From positions 2,604,001 to 2,668,000 of the forward strand of contig NC_067294.1 of NCBI RefSeq assembly GCF_020740795.1: a DNA stretch of 64,000 nucleotides, written 5' to 3'. This stretch comes from Apus apus. Lineage: Eukaryota > Chordata > Aves > Apodiformes > Apodidae. The notes under the pieces are model-generated. The model had not been told where the DNA came from. It worked only from the letters and a program-made list of their open reading frames with translations, and did no database searches. The translations under genes and the position numbers were made by a program. Below are positions 48,080 through 59,611 of the stretch, in pieces; positions within the stretch are counted from its first letter, which is position 1, and the number at the start of each line of letters is the position of its first letter.

Positions 48080-51000
48080 TACTTCAGTTTTAAGGTGTAT
48101 GACAGCTACTCCTGTTTTGCATATAGAAAGAGAGTTTGGGATTTAGGTAATCAACAGTTCAAAAAACTATTGGAAGAGAAGCTGCAGGCTGTTCACATGC
48201 TTGCTCACAACTGAATGCAAAGGAAATTGAGGCCAAAGTCCCCTTCAGCCTGCATGCCCCCGTGTTGCAGAGCACCCCAAGCAAAGCTGGGTGAGGATGA
48301 GCTGCTCTATTTCCAAACCTGTGCTGAGTGACAGGTGGGATGGGGGAGGCCGGCCACCTGCACCCCTCTCCTGGAAGGTGCACACGTCTGTGAGCACGTC
48401 CCTTCTGATTTGATGCATCACATAGGGAAGGAGGAGGCTCCTCTTCAAACCCATCCCCTCTGTGTCCATGGCCGTGGGAGAGCAAAGCCACGTACCCAGA
48501 AGTTAGTTCAGAGAAGCAGTCACAGGTTTTTCCAATTATTTCTTTTCTCTGTGTTTTATAAAGTGCTGCATACACCTACTTTTAGCCAGAAATAAAAAAA
48601 TGATCATGTGCATTTAATACTTATTAAAATTCTTTTTAAATGTATATGCAAACGAGGAGCAGCCACAGGCTCCTGGCAGGTTGCCTGTAAAGCCCTTTGT
48701 TCTGCAAAGATTGTACACCACTGATGAGGCAGATAAATTTGTCTTCAGTGCCATAGTCTTGTCTTTGCTCTGAATCTTCTTTATAACTACTGGAAGGTGT
48801 AGGTTGAGAAATGCTGGTTTGATTAGCTAGGCTTGTGGTTGGTCCCTTTTCATGCCAAAATCATTTAAGTGTTCCAGACATGGCATACACCCATGGAATC
48901 TACAAATATATCTCTCCCCAGTGCGTCATAATTCCTGGGGTAGTAAGTGATGAATCATCAGGATCTAACGTGAAGATAAGCTAATGAGCATTAATCAGAG
49001 CTCCTGCCTGAGGTGGGAAAATGCTAGGTGAGCAGTCTCTTGGCTGCCATCTGAGTTATTTAATTATTTTATTTCCATTTCTTTCGATTTTACAAATCGG
49101 GCTCTTCAAAGCTCTCAAGCTGGTAGACTGGTAGTCTTCAATGCCATGTAAAATTAAACAACCCTTTTGTGTCCCTCAGTCTCTGTGGTGCCCTGGTCTC
49201 ATCCATTGTCTCATTTCTCAGCATGGCCTAAAAGGCCAGAGGGTAGCTGGGTCACGCTGTGGTGTGGGGTGGCTGCTGGGCTTCAGAGTTTCTCCCTGCA
49301 AGAAATCCACCTGCAGACCCCTCCCATTACAGTAGTTAAGTGACTATCTTCAGAATTTAAATTGCTTTTCACTTACTGCAGTATCAGGAAAGAGAGAGGT
49401 CCCATCTCATGGTGATGAGAAGTATTTACCTTGTGTAGAGCAGTTGTGGTAACAGCCTGTTTCCTTCTTTCTACTCTGGGGACTAACTCTTTGCAGAAAT
49501 TTAGAAAATTATATGGCAGTGTGTTGCTTCTAGTAATGTGCCTTCTAGAAAAGCAATGCCAAGCAACAGGGATGACTGTAAACACTTCTTGAAGTGTGCT
49601 GCCTGGGTGCCAGCTGTCTTACCCTGGTTATGCCCTGGTTATGGCAGGGGTGTTGCAACCTGTGTTCAAGTCTGGTGCAGAAGCAGGAGGAATTCAGTCT
49701 CAGCAGAAAGACGCCGTCAAACACCACTCTCTGTGACTGCTGCCTGTTTGAAGGATTCTTTAGGACAAATTCCTTTTACCTATTGGCATCTGCAGTGCAT
49801 CTCCAGAGGCTGAATTGTGTTGTCTTTGGTGGTGTGTCTTCTTGGTGTTCCCTGTGTACCTCAGGTTTGGTAGCAGGAATCTTGGTACAAAAGGAACCAG
49901 GATTCAGGCTCAGCCATTAGATCGATGATGATGAGTTCTCAGTGAGACCCAGACACCTATGAGGAAGTTTTTTTGAGGATGCTTGGGCACCCGGTGCTCA
50001 GCATGGCACCACAGGGAAGCTGTTGCTGTCCCACTGCCCCAAAGCCCTGGTGGCACATGGACCATCCTGGTCCACCCACACAGCATTAGCCCTGCTGGGG
50101 ACAGCTTGTGAGTCCCCTGGGGCCTCTAGGACATTGGGAAGCTGGGGATGTGTGTTAGACCTCAGAGCAAGAAACAGGAAAACATGTTCTAGTCTGTGGC
50201 TCAGGAGCTCTACAAAACTCAAGTCCGTGTGGTCCTATGTCGTTGTGCCCAACTCAGGCCTTGGCCACCCAAATACAGACTGAGGTTATCTTTCCTTGAA
50301 AATGCTGGAGATCTGCCGCTGAAATGCTTTGCTTTGCTCTGGGTTTTGCCATGATCCCATAACTTGTAATTACTCTGACTCTTCCATTACAGTGAAACCC
50401 GCCCCATCCTTTTTTTAGCCATGGCACATGGGCTTTTTGAGAAACCACCAAGAAGTTTCAGAGCAAAGCTGTGCTCCCTGAGCAGCTGGGGTGGGTCAGT
50501 GTGTTTTATCTCTTGAACTTGTTCAGATGTAGCATAATTATTCCTCTTCGCATAAATACTCTTCCATAGCTCTGCACTGAGCTGGGAAAAAACCCCCAAA
50601 ACCAAACAAACCCAAAAGTGCAGGAGCACACAGCTGTTGCTTTCACTATGGTGCATAAAAATCCCTGAGCCAGCTGAGAAGGTTTGTAGCCACCAGCAGA
50701 TGTCATTGCAGCCAGCATAGCCTGGGACACCCCGGGTGAGAGCAGAGGCATGGCAGGTATTCAGATAATACCCAGCAGAAAATGAAAATAAAAAAATAAA
50801 TCATGCAATCTCTGATTGCTAGGTAGCTCATTAGATCACTGGTAGCTAGTTTATAGTAGATAGTGTAGATATGAGGGATTAAATTCCACACTACAATTTG
50901 TTTTCTGCTGAATAATTATGATTTATTAGTCCCAAGCACAAATTATAGCAATTTAAAATATTAATAACTTTTTTTTAAAAAAGGAAGACACAAGTGGATT

Positions 51001-52744
51001 ATGTTTAATGAGGATAGTTGGGTCCTGATAACCTAACAAGTGCGAGGATTTGCAAGGAGGGCTTGGGGGGCTCCCCCTCCACAGTAATTTGAGGAGTGAT
51101 GGGGTGAGCGTGCTGGTGCCCAGCAGGCTGTGTTGGGATGCCAGGCACCTTTTCCTCCCTCCCACCCAAAACCTGCCCAGGTGATGATGTGCTGTCCTTT
51201 TTCTTGCTTGAAATGGGTCATCGAGACGTTGTCTTTTTGTCACCTCCAGGCAGTGCATTGGGATTAATGTTCTACTGGAGTTGTGACGCCCTGTCCATAA
51301 GCACCAGGTGATTAATTGCCATTTTCTCACTGGTTCCAGATAGTTTCATGGCTCTTTGGTGCAGGCACCCTCCAGATACACTGTGTGTGGCAGCTCTAGG
51401 GTGGCTAAGGATGCCTGAAACCTGATGGGTAGCTCCTGCTGGGATGGATGGATGGCATACAGGGAGTACACAGGAGAGCCTTGACATGTGTGTCTGTGCA
51501 CCTATTTATGATCTTTCTAATCAATTTCTAATCCTCATAAATTTTTATGCTGAAGGCTGCAGGGTGCCAGATGAAGTTCCTGTGGAAATCAGTGTCAGAA
51601 TTCGCTTTCATAAAGACAAAATAAGGAAAAACTCTCATTAGCCTCTGTTCCTGGGTAATTTCCCCACTCGTTCCTCTGGGGTTAGCGAACATACAGAGAG
51701 AGAAATGCCACCAAGCTGAATATAAGAGCTTGGTCAGTAAATGATAGTTTTTATTATACTATTTGTATAAAATGTATACAAATATTTTATATAAAATACC
51801 CTGTTCTAGGCAATATTTACTCTGCATGGTGAGGATCACCACCAGAAGCAACTCTGCTGAGCTCAATCTTGTTCAGATGCAGGAGATAACAGGTCTCCAC
51901 CCTGAAAAAACACACTATAGTTCAGAAATGCAATTGCTGTTCAACTTGTGCTCTGAATGTAGCCCTGTACGAACACCAAACAGTTGTGCCAAGGCAGAGA
52001 GATGTGAAGATAAGAGAGGTCGACCAAATGCACCGTTGTACGGGCTGTGTCACCAGCCTCCTCGTGGCACAACAAACAAGAATTTATCTTGTGGGAAGCT
52101 TTGAGTGAGTGGTGGGGCTCTCGCAGGACCCCTGAGCACCCCTGATGGTGTAGACCCTGCTCAGCATACAGCCCCTCCAAAACCAGGTGCCTTTCTTGTG
52201 GTGGGGCCAGGAACCAGGATGGGGGATTCGGGCTGGAGCTGGGAACGGTGCACGGAGCCGCGTCGGTTGCAGTGCCGGCACAGGCTGGTGCCTCCTCGCA
52301 GCGGGGAGCGCAGCCGGGAAGTGAAGCGGGTTTCTGAAATGAGTAAATTCGAGTCAAAGCAAGGGTGTTAAAACATTGCAGAGCTCAACAGACTAAAATT
52401 TCCTGCTGTTACTAAACTCACAGTTTAAGAGTGATTTTCTTCTCTGTATACGGTGCTTCTGCCGCACACAGTGTTGCAGACTCGGTTGCAGACAAGCTGA
52501 AAGTGCCTTGCCTTGTTTATGTACATTTACAAAAATTAAATGCAGCAGATAAAACACCTGACATCTCCCAGGCCAGTAAGGTGTAGTGTTTCCCACTTTT
52601 CCAGTCTCTCAAAACCTGAGTGAATGTCTGCCAGCACTAGAGATACTGGCCTGTCTTCAGCCTTCAATGAGATATATCAGTGGGAAAACTATTCTTGTCT
52701 TTGGCGTGGATTGAATCTTATTTTCTGTCCTATGAATAAGATAG
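48080..52744. other. Intron 3 stretch, with CpG-dense patch near its end
   Basis: No exon is recognised. The block at 48900-49020 is AT-rich and non-repetitive. An AT-rich palindromic stretch lies at 51755-51800. A compact CpG-dense patch is at 52225-52350. Confidence 0.5.
52225..52350. promoter_or_regulatory. Small CpG-dense patch in intron 3 (possible internal promoter)
   Basis: About a dozen CpGs fall within roughly 125 bp, while the flanking kilobases have very few. The patch is GC-rich (GAGCCGCGTCGG, GCAGCGGGGAGCGCAGCCGG) and not a recognised repeat. Mammalian TCF7 is known to have a second promoter making short beta-catenin-independent forms. Whether this patch is the bird counterpart is speculation. 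Confidence 0.35.
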
Positions 52745-52988
52745 CAAGAGGGCTTGAGCACCTCTCCTATAGGGACAGGCTTAGAGAGTTGGAGTTGTTC
52801 AGCCTGGAGAAGAGAAGGATCCAGGGAGACCTTAGAGCACCTTCCAGTGCCTGAAGGGGCTACAGGAAAGGTGGGGAGAGACTTTTTATAAAGGCCTGTA
52901 GTGATACGACAAGGGGTAATGGCTGGAAGAAGGGAGATTTAAGTTAGACATTAGGAGGAAATTCTTCACTATGAGGGTGGTTTTTGCC
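52745..52988 (+). mobile_element. CR1 LINE internal fragment
   Basis: The segment follows the avian CR1 3' region: GCACCTCTCCTATAGGGACA, GTTGTTCAGCCTGGAGAAGA, CCAGGGAGACCTTAGAGCA, GGACTTTTTA-like GAGACTTTTTATAAAGGCCT and GAAATTCTTCACTATGAGGG. It stops near 52988, before the terminal part seen in the copy at 38501, so it lacks both ends of the element. A diverged continuation may run to about 53040. Confidence 0.9.
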
Positions 52989-55419
52989 TGTGGATCCTTG
53001 AGAAGTTTTTCATCCCTAGACTTTCAGAAAGCAGATGTGGGACACACAGGCTTCCAGCTCAGGCCCTAAATAATACCTAAGCTAAAAAATTGCACTGTAG
53101 GCATGTGGAGGTTGTGTGCTTGTAGGTGTGGTAGATATATATTTTTTTTAGTATAATTGATGTTCTGTGTAACCTTAGTTTCATCATTCAGCAACTAGTG
53201 CTGTCAATTATTGTAATAGAGCAGAGGCCACTACAAAGTGAAGTTAAAAAAACAGTCTGTGTTACAAAATGACCTACAGTTAAATAGCTGATCCCTGGTA
53301 GTGGGTTACATTAATTAATTATCTGGTTAGGAAAAAAAAAAAACACAACATGCCAGAAGCTTGGTGTGCTGATGGTACCCTGGATTATCATCTGTTCTTC
53401 CTTCTTCTTGAGTCCTTCTTTCGTCTCAAGGGATGTAAATGCTGCAGCAGTTGTAGTCAGGCTTTATACCCATGGCATACGGGGATGCACTGGGATGCAG
53501 TGCCTGCTCACACTTCAGCAGCCCTGATCCCAGCCTAATGTGGGACTGGCTGGATACACACCCTTCTGTTTGCTCAGTTCTGCTTTGTTTAATATTTCTG
53601 GAAAACCTTTTTCATGGAGACCCGTGTCGCGGCTGACCGCAGGGCAGGGCAAGCTCCCAGGGCGAGCTGTTTTGGAAAACAAGTCTGACTTCAGCCAGAA
53701 AAGTTGGCATTTTAGCATTTTTCCCCTTCATTGCCTTCATGAAATTGTGCTATCTCAAATTTGTGATGATGGGAACAGACATGCCAGCAGCAGCCACACT
53801 TAGGCTGCTCTCCCCAGTCAGGGTCAGACCCCCAAGATCTTCATGCTTGGCCAGTATGGTTCACATAAAGCAGCACAGTCCAGTAGAAGTTGCCATCACA
53901 ACCTCATCAGAGCATGAAAGAAGAAGAAATATTCAGGATGAGCATGGATTGTTTCTGGGTCTTATGCCTCCTAGGAAGGAGAGTGCGTCAACCAGGAAGT
54001 GGCTCTAAAAGTCTGTCCTGGACCTAAACTTTTCCCAGCAAAACTTTGGTGAAGATGCACCCTATGAAGAACCGTGGTTTCCATGAGTTGGTTTTTCTGA
54101 CAAAAATAAATGATGTTGCTTAAAATTCCTGGCCCCATATGGTCCTAGAACAGGTGGCAAGCTCCTGTAGGAAGAACTGGATCATTAAATCTGTACTAAT
54201 ATTTCAGTCCTTGTGGATTTGCACCCAATGCTTCTTGTATTCAGATGAACCCCAAACTCAGAGCAAAGCCAAGTTGAAAGAACAAAGTTTCATCCATTGT
54301 TTTTCTCATCAATCAGTTATGAAATTATTACTTTCTCATTTTTTCGATATGAAACCTCTGATCAGTCCTGCCTTGTGAACTTCTGATTAGCCTTCGTTAA
54401 AATGAAATCCAAACCAGGGCATATTTTGTGTCATCTCTGATTTTGAAAGTGAAGATTTTTCATGTCTTTACTAACTATATTATTCCCAGGCTGTTATTCA
54501 CAGTTACTGTCACAAAGCCATAGCCAAAAACTTACTGGAGCTCTGGGATATGCTGAGAAGCTAACCTAACTGTAGCAGGATTCATGTATTACTTTGCATA
54601 AAGCATAAAGTTTGCTGTGTTTCATTACTAGTCCAAGTTATAATCCCCTGGTATGACACCCCCTTGCCCTGTATTCAACTGCATTAGGAAAATGAGGGTT
54701 TCAGCCAAGGTCTGAAGTTTGGAAATCAGCCCTCTCAAACCTGCTTCCATACAGAGACCCACAGATGAAAATAATCTCACGACCATCCACTCCTTTAGTA
54801 AAATCTTATGCAATTAAATCTATGAATTTTAATACCTGAAAAACAGGATCCGATGACACATGACAAGAGGCAAGTTAAAATATGTATGACTTAATACCAG
54901 CGTGGTAGGTAATCTTCATCATCACAAGTTTAGAGAAGATGAAATCAAGGCATGGGGTGGAGTTTCCTCCTTTATTCCCATCCCGTACCTTGAGCCCCAT
55001 CCTGAAAACGAGCCCAATAAGTGTTGCTGAATAGACTATTTAGACAAAACATGAAAAAAAAAAAAAAGGTAAAAGATCTGAAAAGGTCCTTGTGTGGAGT
55101 CAGGCATTGCTGAGGTACCTGGTGCATCCCATTTCTCTTGGTTTGCTGTCTCATTACCTAGTTCATCGTAGGGAATTAGGAAATCTAGGCAGCTGAGCTG
55201 CATGTTCCTCATCAGCCTGAATCCAGCTCACATGCCAGGATCAGACCAGTCCATCCTAAATCTGTCCTAAAATTGGCTATTGGCTGGGAGGCTCTGGCAG
55301 CTGATGGCCACAGCAGCTCGTCTCTGCTCTGTGCAGGGATTAGCTGGTGAGCCTTTAAACTGCTCCTTGTTTTACATCTCATTGGAGGTAACATTTAAGG
55401 ATCTTCTAGAAGTCAAGTG

Positions 55420-56120
55420 GCAGGACAAGATTAATTAGGATTCCCTTCTAATCCTAATTACAATGCTATTTGCTTCCCACGATAGTAGGTGTTCATTATC
55501 ATATGTATAAGTTTATTTCTTTAGTCTGCCTGCTTCCCTCCCTCCCCCCAACAAAAAAAGGTTAAATAATATTTAATACATTTTTACAGTCATTAAAAAA
55601 ATCAACTCTTTTTAATCTGGTAAAAACATCAGATGTGCAGAGGAGAAAACCATTCAATTCCCTATTAATTTCCCTTGCTCTCTAATTATATGCAAATCCA
55701 CCAAGCCCAGGTTTTAATTCAGCTGTTTGCATTAAGAGATCAGAGGAAGATTCCAAATGGGAAAGTGGAGTTTGACATATCGTCAGGGGCTCGTACAAAT
55801 TCGACTGGAAGATAAATTCCACATTTTAATTAAAATGTTTATTCCACACTGCACAATAACGCTTGCTTGCTTTCAGAGGAAAAAAGGGGTATTAAGCATT
55901 AAAGGAAACTAATTCCTCCTATCAAGAAAATTAGGATTTCTCCCAGGCAGACACAGGGTATCATCCAGGATTAGCAGCTGTAGCATTCTTTGTAAACACG
56001 TCACCCTTGAAAGTGAGCAACAAGGAAAGCTGCTATCGCCTTACAACTGCAGGGTGTCAATAAAGCATCCCTTCAGCTCCAGAGGGGATTATCTTCCCTC
56101 TGCCACCTCCAGAGAGCCAT
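55420..56120. promoter_or_regulatory. Conserved-looking non-coding block with octamer motif
   Basis: About 700 bp of AT-rich, non-repetitive DNA hold many homeodomain cores (TAATTAGG, TTTAATTAAAA), a perfect POU octamer ATGCAAAT (55690-55697) and few CpGs. It is the largest block of this texture in the window and the best enhancer candidate in intron 3. Conservation was not tested. Confidence 0.35.
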
Positions 56121-56504
56121 TTATCATGGAAACTGGGAAATAAGTGTGAGCACAGATTAGGATAATGTGAGGGCAGCTCTGGGCTGGAGCTCTCCCTGAT
56201 CCTGCTTGGGGGTCCCTGGTGGGTTTTGGGGATCTGGGCAGGGAGGAATGCCTCTTGCTGCAGCCCTCATCCCTTGGGCTTCACAGCTGGTTGGAAACAT
56301 GAATGCCAGTGTGGGAGTGACATCCTGAGCCACAGCCAGCCATCCCTGGCCCATCCCAGCTGCAAAGCTGCAGAGAGGTCAGGGAGAGACCCTGGAGGAG
56401 ACTAGGAGCAGCCGTGGCTTATTTCCTGGTGGCCATCCATGTTGGAATGGTGCTTGACATCCATATCAATACCAAAGGATTTCACCGTAGCAGGGCGGTA
56501 CGTC

Positions 56505-56640
56505 CCCAGCAGTGCTGATAACTATGGCTAATTATCATCCCAGTTGTATCGTCTTATCTGTTAATTAGCCAGTGGCATGTGCTTGGGCATGGCTACATCT
56601 GACATTAAAAGATTTTCTCTTGGTGTCAGCTGCAAGCCTT
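56505..56640. promoter_or_regulatory. Non-coding block with GATA-type motifs
   Basis: GCTGATAACT and CTTATCTGTT give two GATA-factor cores in opposite orientation within about 50 bp, with TAATTATC and TTAATTAGCC between and after them. GATA3 acts with TCF-1 in T cells, which makes the combination of interest, but motif clusters this short arise by chance. Confidence 0.25.
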
Positions 56641-57920
56641 GCTGGTTGGATGCAGCGGGACAAAGCTCTCTCTGAACAAGTCAGCAGCATTGCAATATCA
56701 TTTTATTGTTATTATTACTGTTATTGCTGTTAATTGTCACAGCGCAGTCACTGAGGCAGGTGTTTACTTTCAGTTGGGGTGAGACACTTGATTTGTTGTC
56801 TTTTTTTTTTCCAACCAGCGATGTTCTCGCATGGTGAGATCCCTGCCCTGAAGCTGAGCAGGTTGAAAAGAAATAAAGTAAAAGAACAATACAACACAAT
56901 AAAATAGGAAGTATAGTGCCTGCCATGAAGGGCTGGCAGCCACCCCATCCCAAGCCTAGAGACAGGGTCAGAAGCCCTGTGATGGCTCTTCTGCCCAGGT
57001 CCCAGGGTGACACCCACAGAATGGTGTCACCCATGGTGGCCCTGCACCGCTGCAGCATGGAGGGGCAGGTTTCACCCCTCTGATGTTCAGAGAATCGAAA
57101 CGCCTTAAGTCACATCAGAGTTGTTTTGGGGTTTGTATTGTGTTAACTCCTCTACACTCTTTCAGGTCCATGGCCTGCTTTTGTTTTTGTGCTGAGCAGC
57201 CAGGAGCCCTTTCCTGATGCCCGGGGGATGTGTAAGCAAACATTTGCCTCCAGAGATCTCCACAGCACCCATGCCCACAGGGTTCCTGTTGGGCTGATTC
57301 ACTGGCAGATGCACCCAGAAATCCTACAGGCTTTTCCATCAGCTGCTGCAGCATGTCCTCAGCCAGGAGGGATGTGACAACAGGGTACCAAAGCCACCTC
57401 AGCTCAGATCCAGGACCCAACCAGGGCCAGGGTTTGCAAAAGGTTTCTCCAAATGGGAGGAAATGCCCCAAGCTGGTGGTGTCTGAGTCTGGGACGTGGC
57501 TTATTAGGTGTTAACCCTCTGCAGCTCACCCAGCCTTTGCGCCAGGCACGTGGCGGGCAGGTCTCTGGTCCTTTTGGACACAGTGTCCTGAGCCTTACCC
57601 AAGGGCAAGCTGTGGCTCTGTGGCATACTTTTGCTTTCCTCCCTTACCCTCCTGGACATTCTGGGTATCAGACCAACCGCTTGTCTTCAAGAAGCCGAGC
57701 GAAGTAAAAAGAGGTCAGATACTATCAACCTTCGTGGGTCAAGTAAGTGCCTTCTCATTTGAGGCCTCAAGTGTTACCAGTAACTCCAGGGTTTGCAGCT
57801 TTTGATTCAAATTCGCAGAACCACGTAGCACAAAGGGAAGAGAGATTCTATTTCTTTTTTCCCCTATCCCAGAACACAAGAGGCAGTAACCAGGGATGGA
57901 CATTGCAGACCAGGGGAAGT

Positions 57921-58034
57921 AGCTGGGGAAGGAGAGATGCAGCCCCACTGTTATATTACCCCAGCATTTGGGAGAAAATAGCTGGGGTTTTGGTGTTGTG
58001 GTGCAGCAACACTATTATATTGCCCCAGCATTTG
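57921..58034 (+). repeat. Diverged ~60-bp tandem duplication
   Basis: Each unit starts with AGCTGGGG (57921, 57980) and ends with a 25-bp core containing TTATATT(A/G)CCCCAGCATT (57946-57970, 58010-58034; two differences). The segment between them differs in length by about 5 bp, so the duplication is not recent. Confidence 0.75.
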
Positions 58035-59242
58035 TTTCCACAAAGCCAAATGTCACCGTCACCCTTTGAGGGACCAGGGAGTGTTTCTGTCCCCTCCAGA
58101 GCAGATGCCCCACAGTGAAGCTTCTTTTTGTGTTGCTGCAGCAGCGGCAGCTTTTCCTGAGCAAAGGCGGTGTCAAGCAAAGGGGCTTTCTGCACACTTG
58201 AGGAGGCTTCTGGAGTGAAGTGGCTTTTCTGTAGAACATGGCTGTAAACATTGAGTGACGATGCCAAAAGTTTATTTTTTCAGGGGGTTTCTCCTCTCTG
58301 GTATGGGCTCTGGTATGGTATGGGCTGTAATTGCCTCTGTACTTGCCCTCGGTCACCATAGAAAAGGGCTTTTGAACTTTATTTTTCCATGCCTTTTTTT
58401 TTCTCAAAGAACCACCTACATCTTTCTCTTAGAAGATAAATACTTGAGAAGTGAAACGGCTCTTCCTGTGCCCGTAAACGGTGAAAAGCTCAGCTATTTC
58501 CCCTGCAGAGTTTAACTTAAAAATAATAACCATCATTTCTTAAAAACAGAAACCAGCAGCAGCACAGAAGGTCACTGAGAACTTCTTAAAGGTTTTGAAG
58601 TTCTTTCCCTGTATTTGTCCCCATGGTTTCCGGAGCTTGGCCACTTCTCTGAGTGCTGAGGCATGGAAGGTGTTAAGTGCCAGCGTCTTGTCCCCTGATA
58701 CCCAACAGAGTCCCCCAGTGCTGCTGAAATGCACATCCAAGTTGCAGGAGAGGGTCAGCATCCCGGGAGCTGAGCTTTGCCACTCAGGCGAACGCATCCC
58801 TTTGGGTGTCCAAAAAAAGAGCAGGGCTGCTCAGGCACCTTGTTGGCATTTTCAGAGCAGATCTGGATTTTAAAGCTGAAAGAAATGACAGAAAAGGGAA
58901 CAGCTGAGGGGATAATGCTTTATCAACCACAAAATGTGGAGTATAGGGATAAAAACCTGAGACAGGACAAGTTTGCCTGGATGTGTAACTTAAAACAGAT
59001 CAGCTCCTCACTGCATTTCATATGCAGAATTAATGCAAGAATTAATAGCTGCAAATTGTTACTTTCTCCTTTGTTTGCTGCTTGTAAGTACTTATTGGCC
59101 AACCAGAGATGGGATGTGCAGGGCAGAGGTGCACTCCTGGTCATGGTAGACATGGTCTTCTGGTCCCTGGAGCAACCCTTGGTGGTTCTGAGGGTACAGG
59201 TCAGCTCCAGCCCTCCGTGCTGTGGCCACACGGGCCAGGGAG

Positions 59243-59611
59243 ATCACAGAATCACAGAGTGGTTTGGGTTGGAAGGGACCTTAAAGAACATGTTGTTCCA
59301 ACCACCCTGCCATGGGCAGGACACCTCCCACTAGATCAGGTTGCTCCAGGCCCCATCCAACCTGGCCTTGAATACTTGCAAGGATGGGGCATCCACAACT
59401 CTGGACAACCTGGGCCGGTGTCTCACCACCCTCACAGGAAGAATTCCTTCCTAATACATAACCTAAATCTGCCCTCTTCCGGTTTAAAGCCATTACCTGT
59501 GTCCTGTCAGTACAGGCCTTCCCCAGCTTTTCTGTAGCCCTTTCAGGTACTGGAAGGTGCTCCAAGGTCTCCCCAGAGCATTCTGTTCTCCAGGCTGAGC
59601 TACCCCAAATT
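59243..59611 (-). mobile_element. CR1 LINE 3' end, reverse orientation
   Basis: Reading the minus strand, the element runs from the 'GAGCTGAACAACCCC'-like region near 59611 to the CR1 3' tail at 59243. On the plus strand it shows ATCACAGAATCACAGAGTGG, TTTGGGTTGGAAGGGACCTT, CTCCCACTAGATCAGGTTGC and GGAAGAATTCCTTCCTAAT. It is the longest CR1 copy here (about 370 bp), strongly 5'-truncated and without reverse-transcriptase coding sequence. Confidence 0.93.

Larger units (their letters stand above)
52989..59242. other. Intron 3 stretch, no exon recognised
   Basis: No gene is seen. Enhancer-like AT-rich blocks lie at 55420-56120 (with a perfect octamer ATGCAAAT at 55690-55697) and 56505-56640. 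A ~60-bp tandem duplication is at 57921-58034. Possible faint SINE similarity at 54920-54965 on the minus strand is not secure. Confidence 0.5.

Noticed and set aside
51961..51990. Plus-strand LYEH-like codons resembling a mid-protein TCF7 segment
   Set aside because: Only four residues match, with no flanking similarity and no suitable splice sites.
58777..59334. 185-residue open frame on the plus strand
   Set aside because: Its end runs into the reversed CR1 fragment, and the rest has no homologue that I recognise.
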